Translations under genes and position numbers: made by a program
Notes under the pieces: model-generated
What the model was told of the DNA's origin: nothing
What the model saw: the letters and a program-made list of their open reading frames with translations, nothing else
Databases searched by the model: none
From: Microvirga massiliensis
GTDB taxonomy: Bacteria > Pseudomonadota > Alphaproteobacteria > Rhizobiales > Beijerinckiaceae
Assembly (NCBI RefSeq): GCF_001006805.1
Contig: NZ_LN811350.1
Location: 156,338-204,358 of the forward strand
Length of the DNA stretch: 48,021 bases
Reading direction: 5' to 3'
Part shown: positions 16,931 to 25,241 of the stretch, in pieces
Position numbering within the stretch: position 1 is the stretch's first letter
Layout of the letters: every line of letters begins with the position of its first letter

Positions 16931-18077
16931 CGGCAGCCTCCCCGAGGTCGAGTTCTCGGGCAGCCAAACCATCTTCGTCGTGATCGTCATCGCCGAAGCC
17001 AAGGTCGTCGGTGAGATCCCAAACACCGAGCAAGCGCGCAATTCCGAGCGAGCGCGGGTAAATCTCGCCCGGCGAAAGAGCCGGAATCCCGAAGGTCTGG
17101 AGTTTGCGTCGGAGAGCCGCAGCGGCTGCTGGATCAACCCGTCCGTTCGCCAGGGCGTGGATCTCAGTCAGGACCCAGTCCCCACTAGTCAGGCGGCGGC
17201 ACTCTCCGATGGCTCCGGGTTCGTGTCTCCATTCCAAGTATGCCTGCACGCCAAGCGCGACGAGCGGGACCTTGGTCGCGGCGCAGTTACGGTATCGCCG
17301 CCCGAGAGCCGACATGGCATCTCCACTCGTCATGACCACGACATCAGGATCATCTGCCGGGATCGATGGACGAGCCGGAGGCAAGTCCATCTTTTCCAGC
17401 CAGCGCCGGAACAGCGTCGCAAGGTCGGTCTTTTCGCCCAAATTCTCAATCGATTGCCGGATGGCGTCGTCGTTCGCAGATGAAACGGTCCCACGGATCA
17501 CTGCCAATGCCGCGTTAGCGTCGTCCGCCTGAGATGTACCGTAGAGGCGTTTCAGAACGTTCTTATGGACCAGGACGCGGTCAAGACGTTGCACAATCCC
17601 AATGTGCATCGCACAGATCGAGCCACTGTGCTGCATGAGAGCTTTGGCGCGAAACCGGTGCTCGGGAAGACCGAAAAGCTCGAACAACGTGCGATACGAG
17701 CCCGGTTTAGGAAGCGGTGCATCACCAAGTCGATGCAACACTCCCAGCAAACCATCTGGAACCTGCCCATACACTGCGTGGATGATTTCCCGCACACGGG
17801 ATGACACCATCAACGCGCGAGCGATCTGCTCGTAGGGGCTGAGGGTATGACGACCATCGGCGGGAGTGAGGGGACGGAGCCGGGTGGCGAGGCTTTCGGG
17901 TCCTCCAAGAAGCAGTTCGGCGAGGGCCATCAGAATTGCCTGACGGCGGAGCGCCGAGGCACAGAGGAGGAAAGAGAGGAAGCCGGGCGCTGCGGCGTCG
18001 AGGCGGACGGCGATGTCGAGGCTCCAGCCGTCAATGGAGCGTGGTTTGGAGGATTTCTTCGCGTGAAATGGTCCCAA
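16920..18077 (-). CDS. Unknown 385-residue protein
   Basis: The start is a TTG at 18077 with GGAG upstream; no ATG or GTG is available before an in-frame stop. The protein is mostly helical. It has a conserved-looking core (GDAMSALGRRYRNCAATK, about residues 255-272, followed by ALGVQAYLEW). This faintly recalls the RYRNCA element of PcfJ-like mobile-element proteins; I would not name it on that. The acidic C terminus (FGDDDHDEDG) overlaps the start of the next gene. It leads the operon with the 67-residue protein and the broken J-domain protein. Confidence 0.6.
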   Translation of the reverse strand: MGPFHAKKSSKPRSIDGWSLDIAVRLDAAAPGFLSFLLCASALRRQAILMALAELLLGGPESLATRLRPLTPADGRHTLSPYEQIARALMVSSRVREIIHAVYGQVPDGLLGVLHRLGDAPLPKPGSYRTLFELFGLPEHRFRAKALMQHSGSICAMHIGIVQRLDRVLVHKNVLKRLYGTSQADDANAALAVIRGTVSSANDDAIRQSIENLGEKTDLATLFRRWLEKMDLPPARPSIPADDPDVVVMTSGDAMSALGRRYRNCAATKVPLVALGVQAYLEWRHEPGAIGECRRLTSGDWVLTEIHALANGRVDPAAAAALRRKLQTFGIPALSPGEIYPRSLGIARLLGVWDLTDDLGFGDDDHDEDGLAARELDLGEAADVA

Positions 18078-18568
18078 TGGCGGCTCCGTCGCTGTTGCAG
18101 ACGGTTTGAGACTCTCACGGAATTTGTTTTTGACAACTAATTTCTGCCGCTAGACAGCCAAAATCGTGCAAGTCGTTGAACAGGAATCGAATTATCTGCG
18201 TGCGATGGCTCGCTCTGGACTGAATACGGAGCGCGTCAGATCAGTGAGTTGGCCTGACCGAGTTCTCGGCCGCTTCGGCAGCTTGATCGAACTGCTCTTC
18301 CGGCCACGCGTTTGCTCCCCGAAGGCCCGCCCCTGCTCAGCCCGCCTCATAGTGACGGTAGACCCCACACTTCACCCTCAGCCAATCCTTGCACGGACCT
18401 AATCGGTAGGGCCTTTCCCGCCGTATCGAGACGATCCCTTCCAAGTTCATGGAGCACACATGACCGAACAGGGCCGCCCCCCTGATGGCCCTCGACAAAG
18501 CCGCTGAACCAGAAGCCATCATGCGGGTCCTCGGTCAACAAGTTAGCAAGAGGTAGAATCTGAACTCA
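18078..18568. other. Intergenic stretch with a ligase-tail remnant
   Basis: It contains the decayed ligase fragment at 18345-18541. I see nothing else. Confidence 0.4.
18345..18541 (-). pseudogene. Frameshifted remnant of the DNA-ligase-like gene
   Basis: Two frames together encode LTEDPHDGFWFSGFVEGHQG, then ALFGHVCSMNLEGIVS and CKDWLRVKCG. This matches the end of the ligase-like protein at 24626-25210 (SHMEGYQGEALFRHACEMNL, EGIVSKRRDS, CKDWLKVKCG). A frameshift near the join and loss of everything upstream make it a dead fragment of a second ligase copy. Confidence 0.75.
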
Positions 18569-19111
18569 TCATCTCGGTTGCATCACCTTCTGATGAGTAT
18601 CGTCATGCTTCATGACATCGCCGATCTTGCTCTCGTAGCGCACAGGACGTTCGGTATCCCTATGCGTGCGCCAATGGATCAGAAAGTAGCAATCATCGGG
18701 CTCCGAACGGTCGAACACCTTCAGGCGAGAGCGCTTCCTCCTATTCCGCATCGAGGAGTAATCGTCGAGAACCAATCTGACCGGGAATTCCCGCGCCAGT
18801 TTCGGGGGAATGCGAACCTCTCGTCCAAAGTTATGGTGTCTCTCCGGGCGAAGCCACTGGATATCCTCGCGAATGTCCCGAGCAACTTGCAACTCCGGGC
18901 GGGATGCCGTGATGCCAGAGATCACGATCTCCTCTTCGAGCGAGTTCTCGACATAGAGGCACCGCCCGTCCCAAAGCTTCGGGTCGAAGGTGTTGTCGAG
19001 GATTCGCACCACCGGGACGGGAGACGATGAGTTCGACAGCATATGCGAAACGCCCCTTTCGAGAGCATATTCCGCAACCTTGAGCCCGATGCCCATCAAT
19101 GAGAAAGCCAT
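18569..19111 (-). CDS. Unknown 180-residue protein
   Basis: The ATG at 19111 is chosen for the GAGGGAC ribosome site; the longer upstream extension has poor composition. The N terminus MAFSLMGIGLKVAEYALERG is amphipathic. A beta-rich domain follows (VVRILDNTFDPKLWDGRCLY, EEEIVISGITASRP), then a basic tail (SSMRNRRKRSRLKVFDR). No membrane segment or catalytic motif is clear. It is transcribed away from the NepR-like gene. Confidence 0.55.
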   Translation of the reverse strand: MAFSLMGIGLKVAEYALERGVSHMLSNSSSPVPVVRILDNTFDPKLWDGRCLYVENSLEEEIVISGITASRPELQVARDIREDIQWLRPERHHNFGREVRIPPKLAREFPVRLVLDDYSSMRNRRKRSRLKVFDRSEPDDCYFLIHWRTHRDTERPVRYESKIGDVMKHDDTHQKVMQPR

Positions 19112-19481
19112 TTCCGTCCCTCGAAACGTCTTCTCCCCTATGTGGGCAAGCCGGTTTGAATTTCGATGTTGGAAGCCGCTCAGCACTCGGTGCTGAGCGA
19201 ACCGAGCAGTCGGCAAGGACTTCAACTCTCTTCCATACGAGGTTGCTCAGCACCCGACTGGAAAGCCTGCCATTGGGTCTCAGGAGGAATGATCACGCGG
19301 TTCAAGGAGGTCGCCAACGCTGCCGTCAGAGAAACCAGCAGTCTCATGCGCCCGATGCAGCGGCCCCAAACCCAGATGAAGCCCAACCGTTACGGCTTAG
19401 CTGATTAGCTTGCGTTTCCAAGAGCTTGGCCGAAACCGATTGCGGGGTCGCGAGTTGCTTCTGCAAATCCATCCAACTTGA
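19112..19481. other. Intergenic stretch before the NepR-like gene
   Basis: Only the doubtful 39-residue frame lies here; nothing else is visible. Confidence 0.3.
19289..19408 (+). CDS. Possible 39-residue protein
   Basis: A short frame (MITRFKEVANAAVRETSSLM...) follows AGGAGG, but the ribosome site is only one base from the ATG. It may be a small helical peptide or chance. Confidence 0.2.
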   Translation: MITRFKEVANAAVRETSSLMRPMQRPQTQMKPNRYGLAD

Positions 19482-19733
19482 ATGCCGGAGACCAGCAGCC
19501 GCTCGGTCTCGGAAAGGATAGCTTTTGTCATGAACTTCTACAAAGGAGGCCCTTGGAGCGTTGGCGTAAGGTCCCAATGGTTGGGGCAGCGTCAGGCCCT
19601 TGATTTGCTTGGGAGCAGCCTCAGACAGGTCTATGCTAAGCTTGAGCGCGAGCCCTTGCCGGATCGCCTGCGGGAGCTTGTTGGGAAGCTCGAAGAGGCG
19701 GATAGGGACGGCATGTGCGCCAGCAAGCGGTGA
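19482..19733 (+). CDS. NepR-like anti-sigma factor
   Basis: This 83-residue protein carries the NepR signature in residues 38-72: LGSSLRQVYAKLEREPLPDR followed by LRELVGKLEEA. The family pattern is LG..LR..Y....EP.PDR...LL..L. NepR proteins hold the extracytoplasmic-function sigma factor EcfG inactive until the response regulator PhyR binds NepR under stress (alphaproteobacterial general stress response). No phyR or ecfG is in the window, so this copy would act on host proteins or an unseen partner. The start is uncertain: the ATG at 19482 lacks a clear ribosome site, and an internal ATG at 19530 (MNFYKGG) is an alternative that keeps the domain. An HWE histidine kinase lies 2.5 kb away. Confidence 0.72.
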   Translation: MPETSSRSVSERIAFVMNFYKGGPWSVGVRSQWLGQRQALDLLGSSLRQVYAKLEREPLPDRLRELVGKLEEADRDGMCASKR

Positions 19734-19837
19734 TCGCTTGGTGCAACGCAACATAGGTGAATAAATCCTGCCTCTTGCTGGGGTAGTTGTCATGCTCGGT
19801 CGTCTATCGATTCAGTCGAGTGAGAGGGCACGAGAGC

Positions 19838-20128
19838 ATGACTTCTGGGGCAATCTCATCGGTCTTAGCCGAGGCTCAGAAAGAGCTTGACCGCGCCCGT
19901 CTCGGGGTCGCAGAAGCAGCACTTGCCCTCACGATCTGCCACGAAAAGCTGGACAGAGTTGTCGATCACGCCGTCGAACAACGGAAATTCAGCCCCATTG
20001 AAGCACTCTTTCGCGAGGAAGAGGCGGCACGCAAGTTCTACGAGCGGGCGGCGAACTATCTCGCAAGGTCAGAGGAGCGGTGGTTTGCTCTTGGGACTGC
20101 ATTAGCCGCTGAACAGGAGCAGGCGTAG
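19838..20128 (+). CDS. Small helical protein, 96 residues
   Basis: The ATG of MTSGAISSVLAEAQKELDRA is preferred over an upstream one with poor composition. The protein is one long helical stretch with coiled-coil-like heptads (RARLGVAEAALALTICHEKL; REEEAARKFYERAANYLARS). It follows the NepR-like gene by about 100 bases on the same strand. No family recognised. Confidence 0.55.
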   Translation: MTSGAISSVLAEAQKELDRARLGVAEAALALTICHEKLDRVVDHAVEQRKFSPIEALFREEEAARKFYERAANYLARSEERWFALGTALAAEQEQA

Positions 20129-20242
20129 TTGGAGCCGGTGCCGCGCCACTGGCTCAACTGATCAGCCGAGCGGCCCTCCCACATTGGATAATCAGTAAAC
20201 CTGAGCGAGTACCCGATTGGGGCTCACGACCTATGGTGGAGC

Positions 20243-20509
20243 ATGACGAGCGAGATCGACGAAACCGCAACCCTCGCCCTTGCAGACCGCCATATCAGCG
20301 AAGGCGAGGAGCGCATCCGGCACCTGACCATAACGAGGGACAGTTTGTCGGTCGCTGGCCGGGACACCGGCGAGATAGACCGGTTACTGACGCTGTTACA
20401 GGACACCCTTTCGGTTTGGCACGTTCATCGCAACAACATCCTGAGCGCCCTTGAGCGGCAGAATAGGCCCGAGTTCAACGCTGCCTATGAGCAGATCGAA
20501 GCCTCGTAG
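20243..20509 (+). CDS. Small helical protein, 88 residues, paralogue of 21813-22043
   Basis: The sequence runs LALADRHISEGEERIRHLTI, then DRLLTLLQDTLSVWHVHRNN and ILSALERQ. It aligns by eye along its length with the 76-residue protein at 21813 (LALVERQIVESERRV, then ARDALHRHRKFILDAIDR). Two such paralogues flank the Ala/Arg-rich gene. Small helical proteins of this type are frequent in Rhizobiales genomes; no biochemical role is known to me. Confidence 0.6.
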   Translation: MTSEIDETATLALADRHISEGEERIRHLTITRDSLSVAGRDTGEIDRLLTLLQDTLSVWHVHRNNILSALERQNRPEFNAAYEQIEAS

Positions 20510-20955
20510 ATTAGGGTCGCTACTGCGCCATCGGCTCAACTGATTGATGCCTCTACCCTGTGGAAGTGCAGTCTTCCTCATGCCTGCTCGACTGCCTCGG
20601 TGCGATGCGCCCTCTGCTATTAACTTAGGTTATTCAACAGGTTATCCGACCGGCAGTCGGGAACAATCTGCTGCTGAAGGTTGTTGGGACACAGCATGCG
20701 TGATTCCTCCGAACTCGTGGGGTGCTTGCTGCAACCAGCCCTCCATTCTTTCGCTCCGTCGCGCTGTAATGCCCTGCGGCTTCACTGAGAAATCGTGAGA
20801 CTGGTCGGTTCGGACACATTGGACTACCCGCCCGACGTAGATCGTCGAACTGGTGTTAACCGGGCGGACCTACGATTATACGCCTCGGCAGTGCATCTCT
20901 AAATGCAGTCACATACCGATCAGAGTGGATTTCAATTCAATAGGTTGCTCCCAGC
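20510..20955. other. Gene-free stretch
   Basis: No convincing frame, repeat or motif is seen here. Confidence 0.4.
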
Positions 20956-21621
20956 ATGCGTATGACACGTTCTCCGGCACGGTCGTTCACGTTCGAGGTC
21001 AAGCGCGCCAACAGGCGGGTGCCCGAGGTCGTGACCCTCAGCAAAGCGCCAGTCTCAGAAAGTGCCTCTCTGGCTGATCAGGTCTTCGGCAAGCTCTCGG
21101 CGCGGCCCCGCGCTCGACAAGCGGACAAAATCGAAGTTCCAGCCCCAGTTGGTTCTACGGCTTCTGCACCCCAACCACCGGAAGTGTTCGGCACAACAGA
21201 GTCGGCAGAGAAGTCTGCTCGGCGTGTTCTGCCTGACCTCCTGTCGGTTCCTGTGAGCCCGGTCGAAGAGCGGGTGCAGCGTGAGGCGGAAGAGCGGGCC
21301 GTACGGCGTAGGGCAGCACGAGCAAGCCGCGCCACGAAAGAGGCGAAGCGTCCGTCAGTCGCGACCACTCGCGAGAACACGACACCCGCCGTCAGCACAG
21401 CCACACGGAGCGTGGTCATAGAGGCGATGATTGGTGCCGATCAACCGCTGGAAGCAATCACCACGTCGCCACAGCCCGTCAAGCTGGTTCCGACATCACG
21501 GAGGCGGAAGAGGAACGCGCTCCTTACAGCTTTCAGACGGGCTGGGCGTAACGGGAGAGCCGTGCCTCGTCTTCCTGCGGGCCAGCGTTGGAAGCGCCGT
21601 CTGCCCCAAGTCTGCTGGTGA
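20956..21621 (+). CDS. Basic, low-complexity Ala/Arg-rich protein, 221 residues
   Basis: The protein starts MRMTRSPARSFTFEVKRANR with a short ordered N terminus. A long disordered region rich in Ala, Arg, Ser and Pro follows (EERAVRRRAARASRATKEAK). It closes with a distinct basic motif (RRRKRNALLTAFRRAGRN, then LPAGQRWKRRLPQVCW). The high pI and disorder suggest nucleic-acid binding; this is inference. The terminal RWKRRLP motif looks conserved rather than random. Confidence 0.6.
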   Translation: MRMTRSPARSFTFEVKRANRRVPEVVTLSKAPVSESASLADQVFGKLSARPRARQADKIEVPAPVGSTASAPQPPEVFGTTESAEKSARRVLPDLLSVPVSPVEERVQREAEERAVRRRAARASRATKEAKRPSVATTRENTTPAVSTATRSVVIEAMIGADQPLEAITTSPQPVKLVPTSRRRKRNALLTAFRRAGRNGRAVPRLPAGQRWKRRLPQVCW

Positions 21622-21812
21622 TTTTTGCAACGGTTCGGCCTGATTAGATTTTGACATTGAGATCGGGAAACCGGGCCGGGTACGTGCCGCTTCGAGCGGA
21701 CAATCCATAGCCGCCAAATCGGTCAAAGGCGTAGGTCGCCCTCGCACCTCTTCAGAGACAACTTTATGAACTCTTGGTGCTGTCTCGCGTTGGTCTGAGA
21801 CGGAAGTCTAAG

Positions 21813-22043
21813 ATGTTGGATTCGAAGCAGGAATTTTCTGATCTAGCTTTGGTAGAACGCCAGATTGTCGAGAGCGAGCGACGGGTGAGCCGACAAGCCA
21901 TGCTTGTGGAGCGAAAGCGTTGGGCGGGGCAGCGGACGAAGTTGGAGGAGCATATACTCAAGCAGTTTGAGGCGGCGCGGGACGCTCTGCATCGACACCG
22001 AAAGTTCATTCTGGACGCAATCGACCGATCTTCTGCCAAATGA
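21813..22043 (+). CDS. Small helical protein, 76 residues, paralogue of 20243-20509
   Basis: The ATG of MLDSKQEFSDLALVERQIVE is chosen over an upstream in-frame ATG, with GGAAG eight bases before it. The end (LHRHRKFILDAIDR) parallels WHVHRNNILSALER in the sister gene. It is transcribed convergently with the histidine kinase gene, about 100 bases apart. Confidence 0.6.
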   Translation: MLDSKQEFSDLALVERQIVESERRVSRQAMLVERKRWAGQRTKLEEHILKQFEAARDALHRHRKFILDAIDRSSAK

Positions 22044-22097
22044 TCGTTATCGGCAGCAAGCTGTCGTGGTTGCGGAATTCAGGGGAGTCGATAGGCT

Positions 22098-22130
22098 CCG
22101 CACTTCACCTTCAGCCAATCCCTGCACGGG
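22098..22130. repeat. Short fragment of the ligase tail, direct repeat with 24651-24683
   Basis: Starting CCGCACTTCACCTTCAGCC, 24 bases are identical to 24651-24674 and the next nine have one or two mismatches. This stretch encodes (minus strand) the CKDWLKVKCG end of the ligase-like protein. The two copies are in the same orientation and bracket the histidine kinase gene. Confidence 0.8.
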
Positions 22131-22141
22131 ATCACGAGCAG

Positions 22142-24544
22142 TCACGAGTTGAGACGTTCCAACGGCACCGTGACATGCACGGTGAGACCTTCAGGCCGCC
22201 AGTCATACTCGACACTTCCCTGAAGCTGGCCCGTGACGCTCCGCTCCACGAGAGTAGTCCCGAATCCATGGGCACTCGGCGGCTCAGCAATACTTGGTCC
22301 GCCGCTCTCCTGCCACTTGAGGTAGAGATCGGCATCCCTCTTTGTCCAATCGACCCGGATGCAGCCCTCGCGAGCCGAGAGCGCCCCATATTTCGAAGCG
22401 TTCGTGGCGGTCTCGTGCAGGATCAGGGCGAGGCTCGTCACGGCACTCTCACCGACCGGCACAGCAGGGCCGTTGAGGATGATGCGCTCGCGATCCATGT
22501 AGGGTGAGAGCACCGTCTGCACCAGCCGGTCCATGGTCGTGCCCTGATCCTGCTCCTTCCCGGCCCCGATCAGCCCCGGAAGGATGAGATCATTGGCCCG
22601 CACGAGGGCATCGAGCCGCCCGCGAAGGATTTGAGCCATCTCCTGTGGGGTGCGCGCCGACCGGGCGCTTACACTCACCATGCCGCTTGTGATCGCGAAT
22701 ATATTCTTCACCCGGTGGATCAGTTCTCGAAGCAGCAACCTTTGGCGTTCCTGCGCTTCTTTCTCTGACCGGATGTCACGCGCCTCGATGATGGTCCCGA
22801 TGGGCTTTCCGTCCTCGCCTTGGATCGGGCTCGCCGTGAAGGCCACAGGGTAGAAGCTTCCGTCCCTGTGGACGAAGATTTCCTCGCCCTGCATCTGATG
22901 GGCCTCGGGAAAGGCGCGGTCGATGGGACACTCCTCAAGGGGGTAGTGGCTACCATCAGGACGGGTGTGGTGAATGACATCGTGCAGGGCTCGTCCCTTC
23001 ACTTCCGCGAGCGAATAGCCGGTGAGCTTTTCGGCTGCGGGGTTCATGTAGACGCACTGCTGGCGCTCATCCATGCGGAGGACTGCAACCGAGGCATTAT
23101 TGAGCACGGCATTGAGGTGGCGTTGGCTCTCTCGCAGGGCCTCTTCGACACGCTTGTGTTCGGTGATGTCGCGGGCGATCTTCGATGCACCGAGGACCCT
23201 GCCCTGAGCATCCTTAACCGGTGAGACCGTGAGTGAAATCTCGACCAGAGTTCCATCCTTGCGTTGGCGAATCGTCTCGTAGTGCTCGACGCGCTCGCCC
23301 CGGCAAATCCGGTCGATGATCTCTAATTCCTCGTCCTTCCTGTCATCGGGTAGCAGGATCGTGACGGGTTTGCCGATTACCTCCTCGGCCCGGTGGCCAT
23401 AGAGCCGTTCCGCTTCTTTGTTCCAGCTTGTAATAGTACAATCGAGATTGATGCTCACGATGGCATCGTTCGACGAGGTGATGATGGCCGCGAGTTGCCG
23501 CTCGACCTCCTCGGCGCGCTTGTGCTCGGTAATGTCAACGACGGCACCGGGAAATCGCAGGGGCTTGCCATCGTCACCATAGAGGCATTCGCCGCGCGCC
23601 TCGATCCAGCGAACCGTGCCGTCCTTTTGAAGGAGCCGGTATTCCTGAACGTATTTCTGACCGGTCGCGATGGTGTGGTTGACCGCCTCAGCAACCCGGT
23701 CCCGGTCGTCGGGGTGGATACCGGCCATGTAGTCGGCAATCGGTGTGCCCGTCCCGCCCTTCTTGGGATCGACCGAGAACATCGCGGCAAATCGTGGGTC
23801 GGAGTAGAAGGTATCCGATAGGATGTGCCAGTCGAATGTGCCGACCATGCCCGAGGCATGGAGGGCGTGCGACAGGCGTTCCTCGGCTTTGACCAGTGCC
23901 CGTTCCGCCAGCACGCGCTCGGTCGTCTCCACCACGACAGCGAGCACGCCTGCGGGCTGACCGCTCTCGTCCAGCACCGGAGAGTAGTCCAGATTCATCC
24001 AGACCGGCTCGGGAACCCCATTTCGATAGAGGGTCAACTCCTGATCGCGGTAAGATAGCGTGCCCCCGCTCAGGCCGACCTTCATGACGTGATCGTTGAA
24101 GTCGGCGACCTCGGGCCAGCCCTCTCTCACCTTGGAGCCGAACAGGAGAGGATGGCGGCCTCCTGCAAATCCCGAATAGGCGTCGTTGTAGATCATGACG
24201 CCATCCGGCCCCCACAACAGAACGATGGGAACCGGCGAGCGCAGGAGAAGACCGACCGTCGTTTTGAGGCTCTGCGACCAAGAGGAGAGCGGTCCCAGTG
24301 AGGTGCGGGACCAGTCGTAGACCCGCGTGAGCCTGCCCGTCTCGCTGTCGTCGAGGAAACCGAGGTCGGGAGCAGGCGCTTCACCTCCCTCCCATGGTTT
24401 ACGCTGCTCTGCGCTTTCCAGCAGGCGCAGGCCAGCCCGCACGACCTCGCTGGCGCTGCGGTAGCGGCCAGAGGCGACCTTAGCGGCCACGAGCGAGGTT
24501 AATTCGGGCGTCAGGGACACCGAGAGGGCTGATTTGGCGGGCAT
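22142..24544 (-). CDS. PAS-HWE sensor histidine kinase with N-terminal ParD-like RHH domain
   Basis: This is an 800-residue protein. Residues 8-45 (LSVSLTPELTSLVAAKVASG, RYRSASEVVRAGLRLLE) match the ribbon-helix-helix fold of ParD-type antitoxins. Four PAS-type sensory modules follow: about 78-225 (WGPDGVMIYNDAYSGF), 225-350 (DDRDRVAEAVN, DITEHKRAE), 355-480 (SSNDAIVSINLDCTITSWN) and 485-600 (NNASVAVLRMDE). The transmitter is of the HWE class: phospho-acceptor LIHRVKNIF near residue 609, N box HETATNASKYGA (about 715), and the WQESGG G-box element (about 745). No membrane segment is present, so sensing is cytoplasmic. HWE kinases commonly feed the general stress response through PhyR-like regulators. 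The ATG at 24544 is preferred over TTG two codons earlier. No response regulator lies nearby. Confidence 0.85.
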   Translation of the reverse strand: MPAKSALSVSLTPELTSLVAAKVASGRYRSASEVVRAGLRLLESAEQRKPWEGGEAPAPDLGFLDDSETGRLTRVYDWSRTSLGPLSSWSQSLKTTVGLLLRSPVPIVLLWGPDGVMIYNDAYSGFAGGRHPLLFGSKVREGWPEVADFNDHVMKVGLSGGTLSYRDQELTLYRNGVPEPVWMNLDYSPVLDESGQPAGVLAVVVETTERVLAERALVKAEERLSHALHASGMVGTFDWHILSDTFYSDPRFAAMFSVDPKKGGTGTPIADYMAGIHPDDRDRVAEAVNHTIATGQKYVQEYRLLQKDGTVRWIEARGECLYGDDGKPLRFPGAVVDITEHKRAEEVERQLAAIITSSNDAIVSINLDCTITSWNKEAERLYGHRAEEVIGKPVTILLPDDRKDEELEIIDRICRGERVEHYETIRQRKDGTLVEISLTVSPVKDAQGRVLGASKIARDITEHKRVEEALRESQRHLNAVLNNASVAVLRMDERQQCVYMNPAAEKLTGYSLAEVKGRALHDVIHHTRPDGSHYPLEECPIDRAFPEAHQMQGEEIFVHRDGSFYPVAFTASPIQGEDGKPIGTIIEARDIRSEKEAQERQRLLLRELIHRVKNIFAITSGMVSVSARSARTPQEMAQILRGRLDALVRANDLILPGLIGAGKEQDQGTTMDRLVQTVLSPYMDRERIILNGPAVPVGESAVTSLALILHETATNASKYGALSAREGCIRVDWTKRDADLYLKWQESGGPSIAEPPSAHGFGTTLVERSVTGQLQGSVEYDWRPEGLTVHVTVPLERLNS

Positions 24545-24625
24545 GTCCAAAGGGTAGGAAAAATTGGCACCCGCAATTTAGGTGGTCATGTAGCCGTGGC
24601 AATAACCTGTGATGATGACGCTAGG

Positions 24626-25210
24626 TCAGGCATGCCCTCGACCCAACTTCCCGCACTTCACCTTCAGCCAATCCTTGCACGGCCCTGACCGGTAGGGGCT
24701 GTCCCGCCGCTTGGAGACGATCCCTTCGAGGTTCATCTCGCAGGCATGCCGGAATAGGGCCTCACCCTGATAGCCCTCCATGTGGCTGCTGAACCGGAGG
24801 CCGTCATGGGCTCCCTCGTTCAGCAGGAAGGCGAGCTTGGTCCGACGCTCATGAAGAGGGTTGGGGCGCAAGTCTTGCCCCTCAAGGGTGAGGAGGTCGA
24901 AGGCCATGAGCCTCGCCTCCCAACAGGCTGTCTCGGAACGAGGCGTATGGAACTCAGGTGAGCCGTCCTCTCTCAGACAGACGGCCTCCCCATCGATCAT
25001 GGCAGAATCAGTCGGGAGCGCCCGGATCGCGTCCACGATGGCGGGGAACACGCCCGCCCAATCCTGCCCGTCACAGGACCAGAGCCGAACCACGCTCCGA
25101 TATCGCCGCGCCACGATGCGGTAGCCGTTCCACGGCGGCTCGTGCATCCACTCCGGGCCGGTGGGCACCTGATGGGCCACAAGCTGCTGGTATAGCCGAA
25201 TCAAACTCAC
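24626..25210 (-). CDS. DNA-ligase-like protein lacking the catalytic lysine
   Basis: At about 194 residues this is only the adenylation (nucleotidyltransferase) domain of LigD-type ATP-dependent DNA ligases; the OB-fold domain is absent. Family motifs III to V are visible: IDGEAVCLRED (about 75), EGIVSKRRDSPYR (about 168), and DWLKVKCG near the end. Motif I should read E-x-K-x-DGYR with the AMP-accepting lysine, but here it is HEPPWNGYR, so the lysine and aspartate are missing. It cannot form a normal ligase-AMP intermediate and may act as a nucleic-acid-binding or regulatory relic. GTG 25210 is the likely start; a TTG two codons earlier is possible. Fragments of a similar tail occur at 18345-18541 and 22098-22130. 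Confidence 0.75.
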   Translation of the reverse strand: MSLIRLYQQLVAHQVPTGPEWMHEPPWNGYRIVARRYRSVVRLWSCDGQDWAGVFPAIVDAIRALPTDSAMIDGEAVCLREDGSPEFHTPRSETACWEARLMAFDLLTLEGQDLRPNPLHERRTKLAFLLNEGAHDGLRFSSHMEGYQGEALFRHACEMNLEGIVSKRRDSPYRSGPCKDWLKVKCGKLGRGHA

Positions 25211-25241
25211 CGGCAACTGCCGGTCACGGGCGCAATCGGCT

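Noticed and set aside
19344..19793. Minus-strand frame of 149 codons
   Set aside because: It is antisense to the NepR-like gene, which carries a recognisable domain.
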